DNA of 49,246 nucleotides from contig CAKZPS010000074.1 in the NCBI GenBank assembly GCA_937139415.1, positions 1-49,246 of the forward strand, read 5' to 3'. Below are positions 26,944-35,528 of this stretch, piece after piece. Position 1 is the first letter of the stretch, and each line of letters begins with the position of its first letter. This DNA is from an uncultured bacterium (GTDB lineage: Bacteria > Atribacterota > Atribacteria > Atribacterales > Caldatribacteriaceae). The notes below the pieces were generated by a model. That model ran no database searches, was not told the origin of the DNA, and worked only from the letters and a program-made list of their open reading frames with translations. The position numbers and the translations under genes are program-made.

Positions 26944-28333
26944 ATGACACGGAATACACTTCGTCAAATAGGTAGGATGGCGGGAGAATTTTTGTGGCCG
27001 TCTCGACCGGTCGCCTGGGCATGTCCTTTCTCATCAGAGTACAATGTTCACCGTACCATCTCTCCATCATCGAGAGGGATTACCCGTCCGTCCACCGATG
27101 AGCATAAACCTATTTACGAAGACACTCAAGAACAACTCCATCGCTTCATGAAAGACTATGAGGTCATCACCGTACAAGTTCTCTCCGCCGTGGAACAAAT
27201 GAACACGGTTCAGAAGAATGCTTTCTCCGCTTTGGACACCTTCCGCTACTTACAGGATGCTTCCCAACTCCTTCACCATTTGAGTAATCTTCTCACCACC
27301 CGGATGAAGGAGGTCGAAGAGGCTGCAAAACAGTCTCGTCATTCGCTTGAAACTACTTTCTCCACCATTCACCACCTCTGTCAGGGTATCCTCGATACCT
27401 CCCAGGAGTTAGCTACCTTCAAAAAAGCCGTGGACCAAGTGGACACCATCACGATGAATGTGGGAGAAATCGCCGAATACACAAGAATTTTAGCCCTTAA
27501 CGCCGCTATCGAAGCAGCACGAGCAGGAGAAAAAGGGAGAGGATTTTCAGTGGTAGCCCAAGAGGTAAAAAAAACTCTCCGAACAAACCCAACAGGCAGT
27601 GGAAAAAACAAGCGTCATCCTCAACGAAATCAAAAGGAATATGAAAGAGATGGAAGAACACGTTCATCGCGATCAAAAGAATACCGACCGAGGGAGAGAA
27701 GCTATCAATCAAGTGGGAAAGACACTTACCCTCCTCGAACAGGAAATTGAGCACATGAGTCAAAAAATTCACGAAACCCAGCAGAACATACAAGAATACT
27801 TCGACCAGTTAGAGGAAGCTGCAAGGGCTTTGCAACAAAATTTTGCGGGCATTCAAGAAGCAGAAAGGATTCTCAAAAACCTGGTGGCACTCTTAGAAAA
27901 AAATACCCAGGCCTTCCGTCCGTATTTAGGAAATACCAATTCTGGAAAGGTAGAGTACACTCCGAAATTAGAGACCATTCGCAAAGATCTCCGAACCCTT
28001 GCCCTCCATCCGGACCTCGAAAAGTTAATTCCGGAAGTCCACGGTCCTATCCTCCTCGAATGGCTCAAAACCCGTAGAGAGGTGGAAGCTATCTATACCA
28101 ACCGAAAAGACGGGACCTTCATTTTCTCTCACCCTCCCGCTGCCTTGGCGAACGCCAAAGTACGTCCTTGGTGGCAAAGAGCTATAGCCGGAGAAGAATG
28201 CCTCTCTGAAATTTACATCTCGGCCATTACCCGACAACCCTGTTGCACCATAGCTTTGCCCCTCCGTAACCACGAAAAGCACATTATTGGTGTCCTTGCC
28301 ATTGATATCGCCCTCTCTCACCTTGAGAGTTGA
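26944..28333 (+). CDS. Soluble chemoreceptor-like protein with C-terminal Cache-like sensor (frameshifted)
   Basis: Two overlapping frames together encode about 463 residues. The first (from ATG 26944, with AAGGAGG 7 nt upstream) carries coiled coil and the conserved receptor hairpin tip [38 protein letters not shown]. The second continues with [15 protein letters not shown], more coiled coil and a C-terminal Cache/PDC-like sensor ([29 protein letters not shown]). The frames join perfectly if one A is removed from the A8 run at about 27567-27574, restoring [15 protein letters not shown]. No membrane segment is seen. The frameshift could be a sequencing error, polymerase slippage or a true mutation. 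The following EAL gene is probably co-transcribed. Confidence 0.8.
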
Positions 28334-28344
28334 GGTGAGTAAAA

Positions 28345-29562
28345 ATGGCTATAAGCGATGGGGGAAGAGTGATACCCTTTTTCCAACCGATCCTTGAGAT
28401 TGATACCTGTCGAGTATATGGCTTTGAAGTCTTGGGAAGAAAAGAAACAACCCAGGGAATCGAGAGCTTAGGAGGTTTTTTCCATGACCCTTCTCTTCCC
28501 GAGGATATGAAGCTCGCTATCGACCGCTTGATTCGTCGCCAAGCCTTAAAGATTTTCCGAGAGTATCAAGAGGATTTTTACCTCTTTCTGAATATCCAAC
28601 CCCAATGGTTACTCACTGCCCACGAAGAAAAACGTTCCCTCTCTACTCTTCTCTATCTCGAAGAATTCCATATCGATCCAGGTCGGATCGTCATCGAGAT
28701 CAGCGAAACCGAGTTTGAAGCCCATCCACACCTCCTCCCTTCTCTCGTCAATCAGTATCGTGCAGTCGGGTGCAAAGTGGCTATTGATGATGTAGGAAGA
28801 GGATTTAACAATTTTGAAAGACTGATCACCCTGGAACCAGACTTTATCAAAGTAGATCTCCATCCTGTGAATATGTTTGATTACTGTGAAACCTTTCAGT
28901 ACCTCTTAGAAGGCTTCGGGGGTTTTGCGCAAAGAGCGGGCATCAATTTGGTCTTAGAAGGAGTAGAAAATCCAAGCCTCTTTCAATTAGGATTGCATGC
29001 CGGTTTTCGCTACTACCAAGGTTTCTTGATTGGCTATCCTCAACCTACACCTCAATATCATCTCCCTTCTCTCCTTACCCAGAGAGAAATGGAAGTATAC
29101 TGGCAAAAAGAAAACACCAAATATCTGAACCAATATGCGTTCATCCACGCTCTCAAAAAAATGGTCGAAACCCTCTCGCCTCCGACCACTATTCAGACCT
29201 TGGTAGAAAACATTCAATCCCTCCTACCCAAATTACCTTCGCAGTGTTTCCGAGTATATGGTTGTAATCGAGAAGGGTATCAAGTCACACCCAACTTTGT
29301 CCGCGTTCAGGAAGGAAGTTGGACTTCTCTTCCCCAATACGTTGGTCGTAATTGGAGCTGGCGTCCTTACTTTTTCCCCAATACCTTTTTATCTCTCTAC
29401 TTCGAGAGCGGAATTGCCTCCGAGGTATATATCGATTTAGAAACACGGCGTAAGGTTTGGACGACGTGTTTCAGCTTACATAACGAATTCTTGCTCTTTT
29501 TTGACCTGGTTGCCCAAAACGAAGAATCTCTCCCCTCGAGGCTCACTCCTCCCAGAGATTGA
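28345..29562 (+). CDS. YkuI-like EAL-domain protein (c-di-GMP phosphodiesterase or receptor)
   Basis: A 405-residue protein. Residues ~10-235 form an EAL domain: the signature reads FEVLGRK (EVL for EAL), followed by LNIQPQW, IEISETEFE, AIDDVGRGFNNFERL, FIKVDLH and LEGVENP with YYQGFLIGYPQP. Metal- and base-forming acidic residues therefore appear present. Residues ~255-400 form a PAS/Cache-like C-terminal domain (YVGRNWSWRPYFFP, SEVYIDLETRRKVWTTCFSL) as in Bacillus YkuI, which has the same length. It begins 11 nt after the chemoreceptor gene, so the two likely link a sensed ligand to c-di-GMP turnover (inference). Confidence 0.85.
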   Translation: MAISDGGRVIPFFQPILEIDTCRVYGFEVLGRKETTQGIESLGGFFHDPSLPEDMKLAIDRLIRRQALKIFREYQEDFYLFLNIQPQWLLTAHEEKRSLSTLLYLEEFHIDPGRIVIEISETEFEAHPHLLPSLVNQYRAVGCKVAIDDVGRGFNNFERLITLEPDFIKVDLHPVNMFDYCETFQYLLEGFGGFAQRAGINLVLEGVENPSLFQLGLHAGFRYYQGFLIGYPQPTPQYHLPSLLTQREMEVYWQKENTKYLNQYAFIHALKKMVETLSPPTTIQTLVENIQSLLPKLPSQCFRVYGCNREGYQVTPNFVRVQEGSWTSLPQYVGRNWSWRPYFFPNTFLSLYFESGIASEVYIDLETRRKVWTTCFSLHNEFLLFFDLVAQNEESLPSRLTPPRD

Positions 29563-29575
29563 GAAATTCCCCCTC

Positions 29576-29628
29576 TTGACAAAACTACCTTTTTCTCTAT
29601 AATGAATTTAATGATAATAATTATCATT
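29576..29628 (+). promoter_or_regulatory. Feo-operon promoter with a Fur-box-like palindrome
   Basis: TTGACA (29576-29581) and TATAAT (29598-29603) lie 16 bp apart. Just downstream is AATGATAATAATTATCATT (29610-29628), a perfect 9-1-9 inverted repeat with the geometry and sequence of a classical Fur box (GATAATGATAATCATTATC). It covers the predicted start site, so an iron-loaded Fur-type repressor would block transcription. No fur gene lies in this window. Confidence 0.85.
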
Positions 29629-29635
29629 ATTAGTG

Positions 29636-29649
29636 TAAGGACATCCTAA
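29636..29649 (+). promoter_or_regulatory. DtxR-like half-palindrome before the dtxR-feoA gene
   Basis: TAAGG-ACAT-CCTAA lies 12 nt before the start codon and resembles the palindrome GTTAGG-ACAG-CCTAAC in front of feoB (same spacer length, one arm mismatch). Both resemble DtxR/IdeR/MntR-family operators (TTAGG...CCTAA). The likely binder is the DtxR-type protein encoded directly downstream (inference). Confidence 0.6.
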
Positions 29650-29661
29650 AAGAGGATAGAC

Positions 29662-30336
29662 ATGGGTGAATCGATATCTCTTTCTCCGGCTTTGGAAAAT
29701 TATCTCGAGGCCATATTGAATCTCAGCGAGAAAAACGGAACAGTACACATCACCGATCTTGCCGAATATATGCAGGTAGCAAAAGCAAGTGTCAGCCAAG
29801 CTATAAACACGCTTGTCTCTCTCCATATGATCAAACACGAGAAGTACGGGCCTATCGAGTTTACCCTTCTCGGAAAACGGGAAGCAGAAAAAATCCGCGA
29901 AAAACATTGCATCCTCAAGCGCTTCTTAGTAGAGATTTTGCAAGTGAATCCCCATGTCGCCGAAAAGGATGCCTGTCTCATGGAACACGTGGTGAGCGAA
30001 GGCACGCTGGAAAAATTGATCACCTTTTTGCAATCTCAACTCCAAGAACCTTTGCATAGAGAAAGGGGGATAGAGAAAATGTCCAAAGCTCAAGTTCAAT
30101 CATTGAACGAGCTCCGTCCTGGAACAAAAGGAAAAGTGATACGTGTCGCAGCACAGGGATTCATTCGCCGACGCATCTTAGATATGGGTCTTGTACCGGG
30201 TACGGAGGTATCGGTAGAAGGAGTTGCCCCTCTTGGAGATCCCATGGAGATTAAAGTTCGAGGATACATGCTCACTCTGCGAAAAAGTGAGGCTTCCCAT
30301 GTTTTCGTGGAGGTGACAGAATATGCGCGCTCCTGA
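29662..30336 (+). CDS. DtxR/MntR-family metal-dependent regulator fused to a FeoA domain
   Basis: A 224-residue regulator. Residues ~8-70 form the winged HTH (ALENYLEAILNLSEKNGTVHITDLAEYMQVAKASVSQAI). Residues ~70-140 form the metal-binding/dimerisation domain, with ligands in CILKRFLVEILQV, EKDACLMEHVVSE and the nearby acidic residues. Residues ~148-222 form an SH3-like FeoA domain (LNELRPGTKGKVIRVAAQGFIRRRILDMGLVPGTEV). It heads the ferrous-iron operon and overlaps the separate feoA gene, so it presumably represses iron uptake when Fe(II) or Mn(II) is sufficient. The Fur-like box and two TTAGG/CCTAA palindromes are its plausible targets. Confidence 0.88.
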   Translation: MGESISLSPALENYLEAILNLSEKNGTVHITDLAEYMQVAKASVSQAINTLVSLHMIKHEKYGPIEFTLLGKREAEKIREKHCILKRFLVEILQVNPHVAEKDACLMEHVVSEGTLEKLITFLQSQLQEPLHRERGIEKMSKAQVQSLNELRPGTKGKVIRVAAQGFIRRRILDMGLVPGTEVSVEGVAPLGDPMEIKVRGYMLTLRKSEASHVFVEVTEYARS

Positions 30337-30565
30337 GAGAACACTTCTCCCTTTAAGTTTCGTTCCCGCGGGGAAAGAAGTAACGATAAGAGAAATCACC
30401 AGTGGAGAGCGGTGGCGTCATAGACTCCTTGAAATGGGATTCAATCGGGGCACAACCGTGAGAGTTATTTCCAATCATCATGGACCACTCATCGTCGCCC
30501 TCTATGAAAACCGGATTGCCCTCAGTCGAGGAGTAGCTCACAAAATCTTGGTTCAAGAAGAGTGA
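30323..30565 (+). CDS. feoA: FeoA-domain protein of ferrous iron transport
   Basis: An 80-residue single SH3-like FeoA protein: [41 protein letters not shown], ending [14 protein letters not shown]. FeoA acts at the cytoplasmic face with FeoB and is needed for efficient Fe(II) uptake. The start overlaps the end of the DtxR-FeoA fusion gene, indicating coupled translation. The two FeoA domains encoded side by side (one fused, one free) resemble each other and may have arisen by duplication. Confidence 0.88.
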   Translation: MRAPERTLLPLSFVPAGKEVTIREITSGERWRHRLLEMGFNRGTTVRVISNHHGPLIVALYENRIALSRGVAHKILVQEE

Positions 30566-30580
30566 TTTTTTTCCACTTGT

Positions 30581-30596
30581 GTTAGGACAGCCTAAC
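30581..30596 (+). promoter_or_regulatory. DtxR-like operator palindrome before feoB
   Basis: GTTAGG-ACAG-CCTAAC is a perfect 6-4-6 inverted repeat 18 nt before the feoB start codon. Its core TTAGG-N4-CCTAA matches the type of site bound by DtxR/IdeR/MntR-family regulators. It suggests a second control point inside the operon, perhaps for an internal promoter, though I see no clear -35/-10 pair in front of it. Confidence 0.65.
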
Positions 30597-30614
30597 TACA
30601 GAGGAGGAAATTCA

Positions 30615-32654
30615 ATGAAAATCTTAGAGGCGAAAGAAACGGTTATCGCCTTAGCGGGTAACCCCAACTCGGGAAAGAGTAGTCTCTTCAATGCCCTGAC
30701 TGGCTCACGACAACACGTAGGGAATTGGCCAGGGGTGACGGTAGAAAAAAAGGAGGGGAGGTTCTCTTACCGAGGTCTCACTTTTCGGGTGGTCGATTTA
30801 CCGGGAACATACAGTCTCGGTGCTCACACCGAGGATGAAATCATTGCTCGTGATTTTCTCTTCAGTCACCCTGACATAGTCGTTAATGTCGTTGACTCTA
30901 CGAATTTAGAGCGTAATCTCTACCTCACCCTGCAACTACTCGAGATGGGGGCGAGCTTGGTTCTCGTTCTCAACATGTCCGATGAAGCAAAAGCCAAACA
31001 CATCGAAATCGACCAAGGACGACTGTCAACGCTTCTCGGTACACCGGTGGTGATGACCGTGGCTCCCCGCAAGGAAGGTATACCGGAACTTCTCGAAAGA
31101 ATTGTCACTCTCCGAGGAAGAGAACCCCGGGAAACTTTTCGCATCAAATACCGCGAGGACATTGAGGAAGAAATTGCCAAAATCGAAGCACTCCTCACCT
31201 TGTACCCCGAACTCACCCATCGATACCCATCTCGATGGTTAGCAATAAAGCTTTTAGAAGGTGAAAAGAGAATTCTCCAAGAAATGAATCGCCAAAGCTT
31301 CATGAAACACGTTTTCCCTCAAGTGGAAGAGAGCAAGAAACGGCTCATCGATCGCTACGGCGAAGATTTAGAAACCATCTTCGCCAATCAACGGTACCAT
31401 TTCATCACCCGTTTAGTCCAAGAGTGCATGCGAAGAAAAGGAGAAGAAAAAGGTACATACACTCTCTCCGATAGAATCGACCGGGTGGTTACGCACCGCT
31501 TCTTCGGTATTCCCCTCTTTCTCTTCACCATGTGGCTCGTTTTCCAATGCACCTTCGCTCTCAGCGAACCCTTAGTTGGTTGGATCGAAACACTTTTTAC
31601 CTTTCTCCAAGAGAAAGCTACTTTTATCCTTGAGAATCTCGGAGTGGCGGATTTCTTCATCTCCTTTCTCGTCGACGGGGTCATAAACGGGGTAGGCTCA
31701 GTTCTCGTATTCGTTCCTCCTATTTTCCTCCTCTTTCTGGCCATATCTCTTTTGGAAGACAGCGGTTACATAGCTCGCGCTGCCTACGTCATGGATCGAC
31801 TCATGCATATTTTGGGACTTCACGGGAAATCCTTCATCCCTCTCCTCTTGGGTTTTGGGTGCAACGTTCCGGGAATCATGGCCACGAGAACCTTAGAAAA
31901 TAGAGAAGACCGAATGATCACTATGCTCGTCAATCCCTTTATCTCTTGTGCGGCACGCCTACCGGTATATGTCCTCTTTACCGGCGTGTTCTTTGCCCGA
32001 CATCAGGGTTGGATCATTTTCTCTCTGTATCTCTTAGGGATAGTGGTTGCCATTCTCACCGCCAAATGGTTCAAACGGTACCTTTTCAAGGGGGAAACCT
32101 CCCACTTCGTGATGGAGCTCCCACCGTACCGTATCCCCACTGTCAAGGGATTGTTCATCCACATGTGGGAACGAGGGAGCTCATTCATCAAAAAAGCGGG
32201 GACCATCATCATCGCCATGGTAGTCCTCATTTGGATCTTGGCCAATCTCCCCTTCGGTGTAGAGTATGCCAGTAACGAAAGCATAATAGGGAAGCTGGGA
32301 ACGGCGATGGCACCACTCCTCGCTCCTGCAGGTTTTGGAACGTGGCAGACAGCCGTATCTTTGATATTCGGTATCGTGGCCAAAGAAGTAGTAGTGGGAA
32401 CTCTGGCCGTGGTCTACGGAGTGGGTGAAGAAGGAGTAGGAGAAATGGTTCGCCAACACTTTACTCCCCTTTCCGCGTACGCTTTCATGGTTATGACCCT
32501 TCTCTATATTCCCTGTGTAGCCACTATTGGAGCGATCCGCAGGGAGAGCAACTCCTGGGGGATCACCATTTTCGCCTTAGGGTACAGTCTCATAGTAGGA
32601 TGGACTATGGCGGTACTCATCTTCCAGGTTGGTCAACTGCTGGGATTTCATTAA
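30615..32654 (+). CDS. feoB: Ferrous iron transporter FeoB
   Basis: A 679-residue Fe(II) permease. The N-terminal GTPase has G1 [14 protein letters not shown] (~14), G3 DLPGTYSLG (~60) and G4 LNMSDEAK (~128), followed by the helical switch region. The membrane domain (from ~295) has the duplicated gate motifs, including [37 protein letters not shown] and [13 protein letters not shown]. The ATG at 30615 follows GAGGAGG, and the upstream frame start at 30579 would lie over the DtxR-like operator. It is the uptake pore of the operon. Confidence 0.96.
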   Translation: MKILEAKETVIALAGNPNSGKSSLFNALTGSRQHVGNWPGVTVEKKEGRFSYRGLTFRVVDLPGTYSLGAHTEDEIIARDFLFSHPDIVVNVVDSTNLERNLYLTLQLLEMGASLVLVLNMSDEAKAKHIEIDQGRLSTLLGTPVVMTVAPRKEGIPELLERIVTLRGREPRETFRIKYREDIEEEIAKIEALLTLYPELTHRYPSRWLAIKLLEGEKRILQEMNRQSFMKHVFPQVEESKKRLIDRYGEDLETIFANQRYHFITRLVQECMRRKGEEKGTYTLSDRIDRVVTHRFFGIPLFLFTMWLVFQCTFALSEPLVGWIETLFTFLQEKATFILENLGVADFFISFLVDGVINGVGSVLVFVPPIFLLFLAISLLEDSGYIARAAYVMDRLMHILGLHGKSFIPLLLGFGCNVPGIMATRTLENREDRMITMLVNPFISCAARLPVYVLFTGVFFARHQGWIIFSLYLLGIVVAILTAKWFKRYLFKGETSHFVMELPPYRIPTVKGLFIHMWERGSSFIKKAGTIIIAMVVLIWILANLPFGVEYASNESIIGKLGTAMAPLLAPAGFGTWQTAVSLIFGIVAKEVVVGTLAVVYGVGEEGVGEMVRQHFTPLSAYAFMVMTLLYIPCVATIGAIRRESNSWGITIFALGYSLIVGWTMAVLIFQVGQLLGFH

Positions 32655-32677
32655 TTCTTTCCTCAAGGAGGAAAAGG

Positions 32678-32818
32678 ATGAAAATAGCTTTTTTTGCAGT
32701 TCTCATAGGTATCACAATATTTTTGATCTTACGGTTTGTGGGCAAGAACACTTCTTCAGGATGTCCGGGATGTGAAAAATGCCAAGGAGGATGTAGAGAC
32801 GCTTCTGCGGAAAAATAA
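32678..32818 (+). CDS. FeoB-associated Cys-rich small membrane protein
   Basis: A 46-residue protein with one N-terminal membrane segment (IAFFAVLIGITIFLILRFVG) and a Cys cluster CPGCEKCQGGC, the hallmark of the small FeoB-associated Cys-rich family. AAGGAGG lies 6 nt before the ATG at 32678. It starts 23 nt after feoB. The Cys cluster may hold iron or another metal near the FeoB exit; the exact role is not established. Confidence 0.82.
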   Translation: MKIAFFAVLIGITIFLILRFVGKNTSSGCPGCEKCQGGCRDASAEK

Positions 32819-32843
32819 CGGAGCAATTCTCCTCCCCCAAAGA

Positions 32844-32868
32844 CGTGGGAATGGTCTCCATTCCCACG
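32844..32868. terminator. Hairpin between the convergent Feo and BMC operons
   Basis: A perfect 11-bp stem (CGTGGGAATGG, 32844-32854, with 32858-32868) and a 3-nt loop sit in the 57-bp gap between the two convergent operons. The following bases are only moderately T-rich on either strand (CATTTT on plus, CTTT on minus), so it is probably a weak bidirectional terminator or transcript-end protector. Confidence 0.65.
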
Positions 32869-32875
32869 GTCATTT

Positions 32876-33559
32876 TCACGTCCACGAGCACCGAACAATC
32901 CGACCGAAAGTAGTCCCCTTCACTCCTGCCGCGTTGGCTTCGTCAGTATCGATGTGGCAAGCGAGCTTAGAACGCGGGGAAACCCGGACAATGACCCCTC
33001 GCAAGATCAATCCATTCACACCCGGTAGTTCGATATCTACTCGCTCTCCGTTCCGCATACCCCACTTTTCCGCATCCTCTGGCAACATATGGAGGTGTCG
33101 GGCGGCACGAATAGCACCCTCCTTTAAAGTTACAGCACTTCGCGGACCGATTAAGGTAATTGACGGGGTATCAGCAATGTCACCACTCAAACGAGTGGGA
33201 AGATCTTCAAAACCAAGATAAAAAGCATCGGTAAAGGAAAGCTCGACCTGGTCGTGTTCTCGAAAAGGCCCTACAATTCTTACTCGTTCCAAAGCCCGCA
33301 TCCCGGGACCAACAACGGCAACTGTCTCTTGAGCAGCGAATTCTCCTGGTTGTGAAAGCCAACGAATAGGAGTTAATTCTCGTCCTTTCCCATAGAGTGC
33401 TTCAAAAGTTGACTTTGTCAAGTGGCAGTGACGGTTTGACACCTCCACCAGTATTGAGGGAGAAGAAATGGAGGAAGTGATAACGGTATCGAGTTCCCGA
33501 CTCACCGCTTCCGCCACAAGTTTAATAACCTCTTCCAATCTATTTTCCGATACACTCAT
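32876..33559 (-). CDS. pduL: PduL-type phosphotransacylase of the microcompartment
   Basis: A 227-residue phosphate acyltransferase that converts acyl-CoA and phosphate to acyl phosphate and CoA. The zinc-binding motifs of the PduL fold are visible: VEVSNRHCHLT (~52), IRAARHLHMLP (~150) and ACHIDTDEANAAG (~205). The N-terminus (ENRLEEVIKLVAEAVSREL) is an amphipathic helix joined by a Ser/Thr-rich linker to the enzyme, which fits an encapsulation peptide for targeting into the shell. It is the last gene of the BMC operon and would recycle CoA inside the compartment. Confidence 0.92.
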   Translation of the reverse strand: MSVSENRLEEVIKLVAEAVSRELDTVITSSISSPSILVEVSNRHCHLTKSTFEALYGKGRELTPIRWLSQPGEFAAQETVAVVGPGMRALERVRIVGPFREHDQVELSFTDAFYLGFEDLPTRLSGDIADTPSITLIGPRSAVTLKEGAIRAARHLHMLPEDAEKWGMRNGERVDIELPGVNGLILRGVIVRVSPRSKLACHIDTDEANAAGVKGTTFGRIVRCSWT

Positions 33560-33573
33560 CTCGGTTCCCTTCT

Positions 33574-34350
33574 TTAACCACTCACGATTTTCACCGAAGC
33601 GCTGGTTCCCAAACGGGTAGCTCCGGAGAGAATCATGAGACGAGCATCCTCAAAAGTACGAATGCCTCCTGAAGCTTTCACGCCCATCTTAGGCCCCACC
33701 GTGCGGCGAAGCAGAGCAACATCATGGGCAGTAGCGCCCCCAGTAGAGAAACCGGTAGAAGTTTTCACAAAATCATATCCTGTTTTCTTGACTAACTCTG
33801 CCGCTATGATCTTCTCTTCGTCCGACAAGAGACAGGTCTCGATGATCGCCTTGGTCACCGTGGTTGAGCGACAGGCTCTCTTGACCGCCAAAAGATCTTC
33901 CTCAACCGTTTTCAAATCCCGTGACTTCAAGGCACCGATATTAATGACCATGTCCACCTCATCAGCACCATTTTCAATAGCATTGCGAGCCTCAAAAGCT
34001 TTGGTTCGACTCTCACAAGCCCCTAAGGGAAAACCCACTACGGTACACACTTTCACCCCGGTTCCACGGAGCTTACGAGCACATAATGGAACCCAATAAG
34101 GATTGACACATACCGCACAGAAATGGTACTGGATTGCCTCTTCACACAGCTTCTCAATCATAGAACGACAGACATCGGGACGCAGTAAAGTATGGTCAAT
34201 ATAGGGAGGGAGGTCTTTTGGAGTAATAGTCGAACCTTCTCTCGCTGGGGTTTCAATAACACTCTTTTTCTCCTCCCCGGTCACCGGGATATTCCGAAGC
34301 CTATTGAGCACTTCCTTGGTAATCCGTTCGATAAGTTCTTCCTGATTCAT
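33574..34350 (-). CDS. deoC: Deoxyribose-phosphate aldolase of the microcompartment
   Basis: A 258-residue aldolase that splits 2-deoxyribose 5-phosphate into acetaldehyde and glyceraldehyde 3-phosphate. Visible are DHTLLRPDV (~52), [12 protein letters not shown] (~98), [14 protein letters not shown] (~132), the lysine in [12 protein letters not shown], and the Schiff-base lysine in [15 protein letters not shown] (~200). An extra N-terminal helix ([20 protein letters not shown]) and a linker are absent in ordinary DeoC and look like an encapsulation peptide. It is probably the signature enzyme generating the aldehyde inside the shell. Confidence 0.94.
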   Translation of the reverse strand: MNQEELIERITKEVLNRLRNIPVTGEEKKSVIETPAREGSTITPKDLPPYIDHTLLRPDVCRSMIEKLCEEAIQYHFCAVCVNPYWVPLCARKLRGTGVKVCTVVGFPLGACESRTKAFEARNAIENGADEVDMVINIGALKSRDLKTVEEDLLAVKRACRSTTVTKAIIETCLLSDEEKIIAAELVKKTGYDFVKTSTGFSTGGATAHDVALLRRTVGPKMGVKASGGIRTFEDARLMILSGATRLGTSASVKIVSG

Positions 34351-34393
34351 AGTTCACAACCTCGACTTGGAAAAATTTCTCTATTCATGGGAG

Positions 34394-34954
34394 TTATCCA
34401 TTCCTCCTCTCTACTGCCATCATCTTGTTAATACGAATCCAATGACGACCCCCAGCAAAACGGGTTTCCAACCACAACTTCACCAATTCACAGAGTTCTT
34501 CGGGTGGGTGCAAAGGTCCACCCAGAGTCAACACATTGGCATTATTGTGTTCCCGACTATTGATAATAGTCTTTCGGTCGTAACAGAGGGCAGCGCGAAT
34601 GCCGCGAACTTTGTTACAGACCATACAGGAACCAATTCCCGCACCGTCGATCATGATCCCCCGCTCACATTCTCCTGAAACTACTTTCTGTGCTACCTTC
34701 ACCGCGAAATCCGGGTAATCAACACTCTCCTTACTAAAAGTACCGACGTCATACACTCGATAACCCAATTTGATAAGGTATTCTTTCAAGATCTCCTTGG
34801 CTTCAAATCCTCCATGGTCCGCTCCGATCGCTACCCTCACCACATGGTCGCGCCCATTCACGGTGTCAGAAGGAACCTCTTTGGGAGACACGTCCACAGT
34901 ATGGAGCCCGCTCACTACATTCCGAACGATCCGAGGAAAACTGGCGTCTGACAT
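34394..34954 (-). CDS. rpiB: RpiB/LacAB-family sugar-phosphate isomerase of the microcompartment
   Basis: A 186-residue isomerase, predicted to interconvert ribose 5-phosphate and ribulose 5-phosphate or a related pair. IGADHGGFEAKEILKEYL (~43) holds the conserved Asp and His. The active-site loop reads IMIDGAGIGSCMVCNKVRGIRAAL: the position of the catalytic Cys in E. coli RpiB (ICGTGIG) is Asp here. Residues 1-40 are an extension not found in ordinary RpiB (SFPRIVRNVVSGLH then linker), possibly an encapsulation peptide. The altered loop makes the exact substrate uncertain. Confidence 0.88.
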   Translation of the reverse strand: MSDASFPRIVRNVVSGLHTVDVSPKEVPSDTVNGRDHVVRVAIGADHGGFEAKEILKEYLIKLGYRVYDVGTFSKESVDYPDFAVKVAQKVVSGECERGIMIDGAGIGSCMVCNKVRGIRAALCYDRKTIINSREHNNANVLTLGGPLHPPEELCELVKLWLETRFAGGRHWIRINKMMAVERRNG

Positions 34955-34973
34955 AATCCTCTACCCTCTCACT

Positions 34974-35240
34974 TTATCCTTCAACGTTGTCGACAATGCC
35001 CACAATGAGTGTACGAATAGGCGCTTGTGAATTACCCAATATTGAACGAGCCGAATTCCCCTCATCAATGACGAGGACGAAATCACCTATTCCTGCTTGT
35101 ACCGTATCTAAAGCCAACAAAGTCTGCCCACGAGGTTTGCGCTCTCTATCGACCGGTTGAACAACCAAGATCTTAAAACCCTGAAATACCGGGAGTTTCA
35201 TGGTAGAAACTACATTTCCAACCACTTGCGCCAGGATCAT
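34974..35240 (-). CDS. EutN/CcmL-type microcompartment pentamer (vertex) protein 1
   Basis: An 88-residue BMC-P protein that caps icosahedral vertices of the shell. Family features include MILAQVVGNVVSTMKLPVFQGFKILVVQPVD at the N-terminus, LALDTVQAGIGDFVLVIDEGNSARSIL, and a C-terminal IVGIVDNV. Its ATG overlaps the stop of the preceding pentamer gene by 4 nt. It is one of four such genes in this operon. Confidence 0.93.
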   Translation of the reverse strand: MILAQVVGNVVSTMKLPVFQGFKILVVQPVDRERKPRGQTLLALDTVQAGIGDFVLVIDEGNSARSILGNSQAPIRTLIVGIVDNVEG

Positions 35241-35518
35241 GACTTTCGCTCCCCTTGTACCGTTACTTGGTCAATAATTCCCATAATGGTACAATCTGAA
35301 GGATTAAACCAATTGGAAAGAGCTAACGCTGCTTCTCTCCCTCCCTCATAAAACACAACGTCACCATAACCGGCTTGAACGGTATCACAAGCCACTACCG
35401 GAGATCCCACTTCTTTCAAATTCTCATCCAAGGGTTGCACCAAGAGGAGCTTAATTCCTTCCAAGGAATCTACTTTCTGGGTTGCCACCACACTCCCAAT
35501 GACCTTACCAATCTTCAT
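35237..35518 (-). CDS. EutN/CcmL-type microcompartment pentamer (vertex) protein 2
   Basis: A 93-residue BMC-P protein: KIGKVIGSVVATQKVDSLEGIKLLLVQPLD, then VACDTVQAGYGDVVFYEGGREAALAL and CTIMGIIDQVTVQ. The start at 35518 is preferred because GAGGGG lies 6 nt upstream; the frame is open 11 codons further. It lies 10 nt downstream of the aldehyde dehydrogenase gene. Confidence 0.92.
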   Translation of the reverse strand: MKIGKVIGSVVATQKVDSLEGIKLLLVQPLDENLKEVGSPVVACDTVQAGYGDVVFYEGGREAALALSNWFNPSDCTIMGIIDQVTVQGERKS

Positions 35519-35528
35519 AGTTTCCCCC

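Noticed and set aside
28345-29562. EAL protein as catalytically dead because the signature reads EVL
   Set aside because: EVL variants occur in active enzymes; the Glu of the signature, the DD motif, the Lys and the later Glu all appear present, so activity cannot be excluded.
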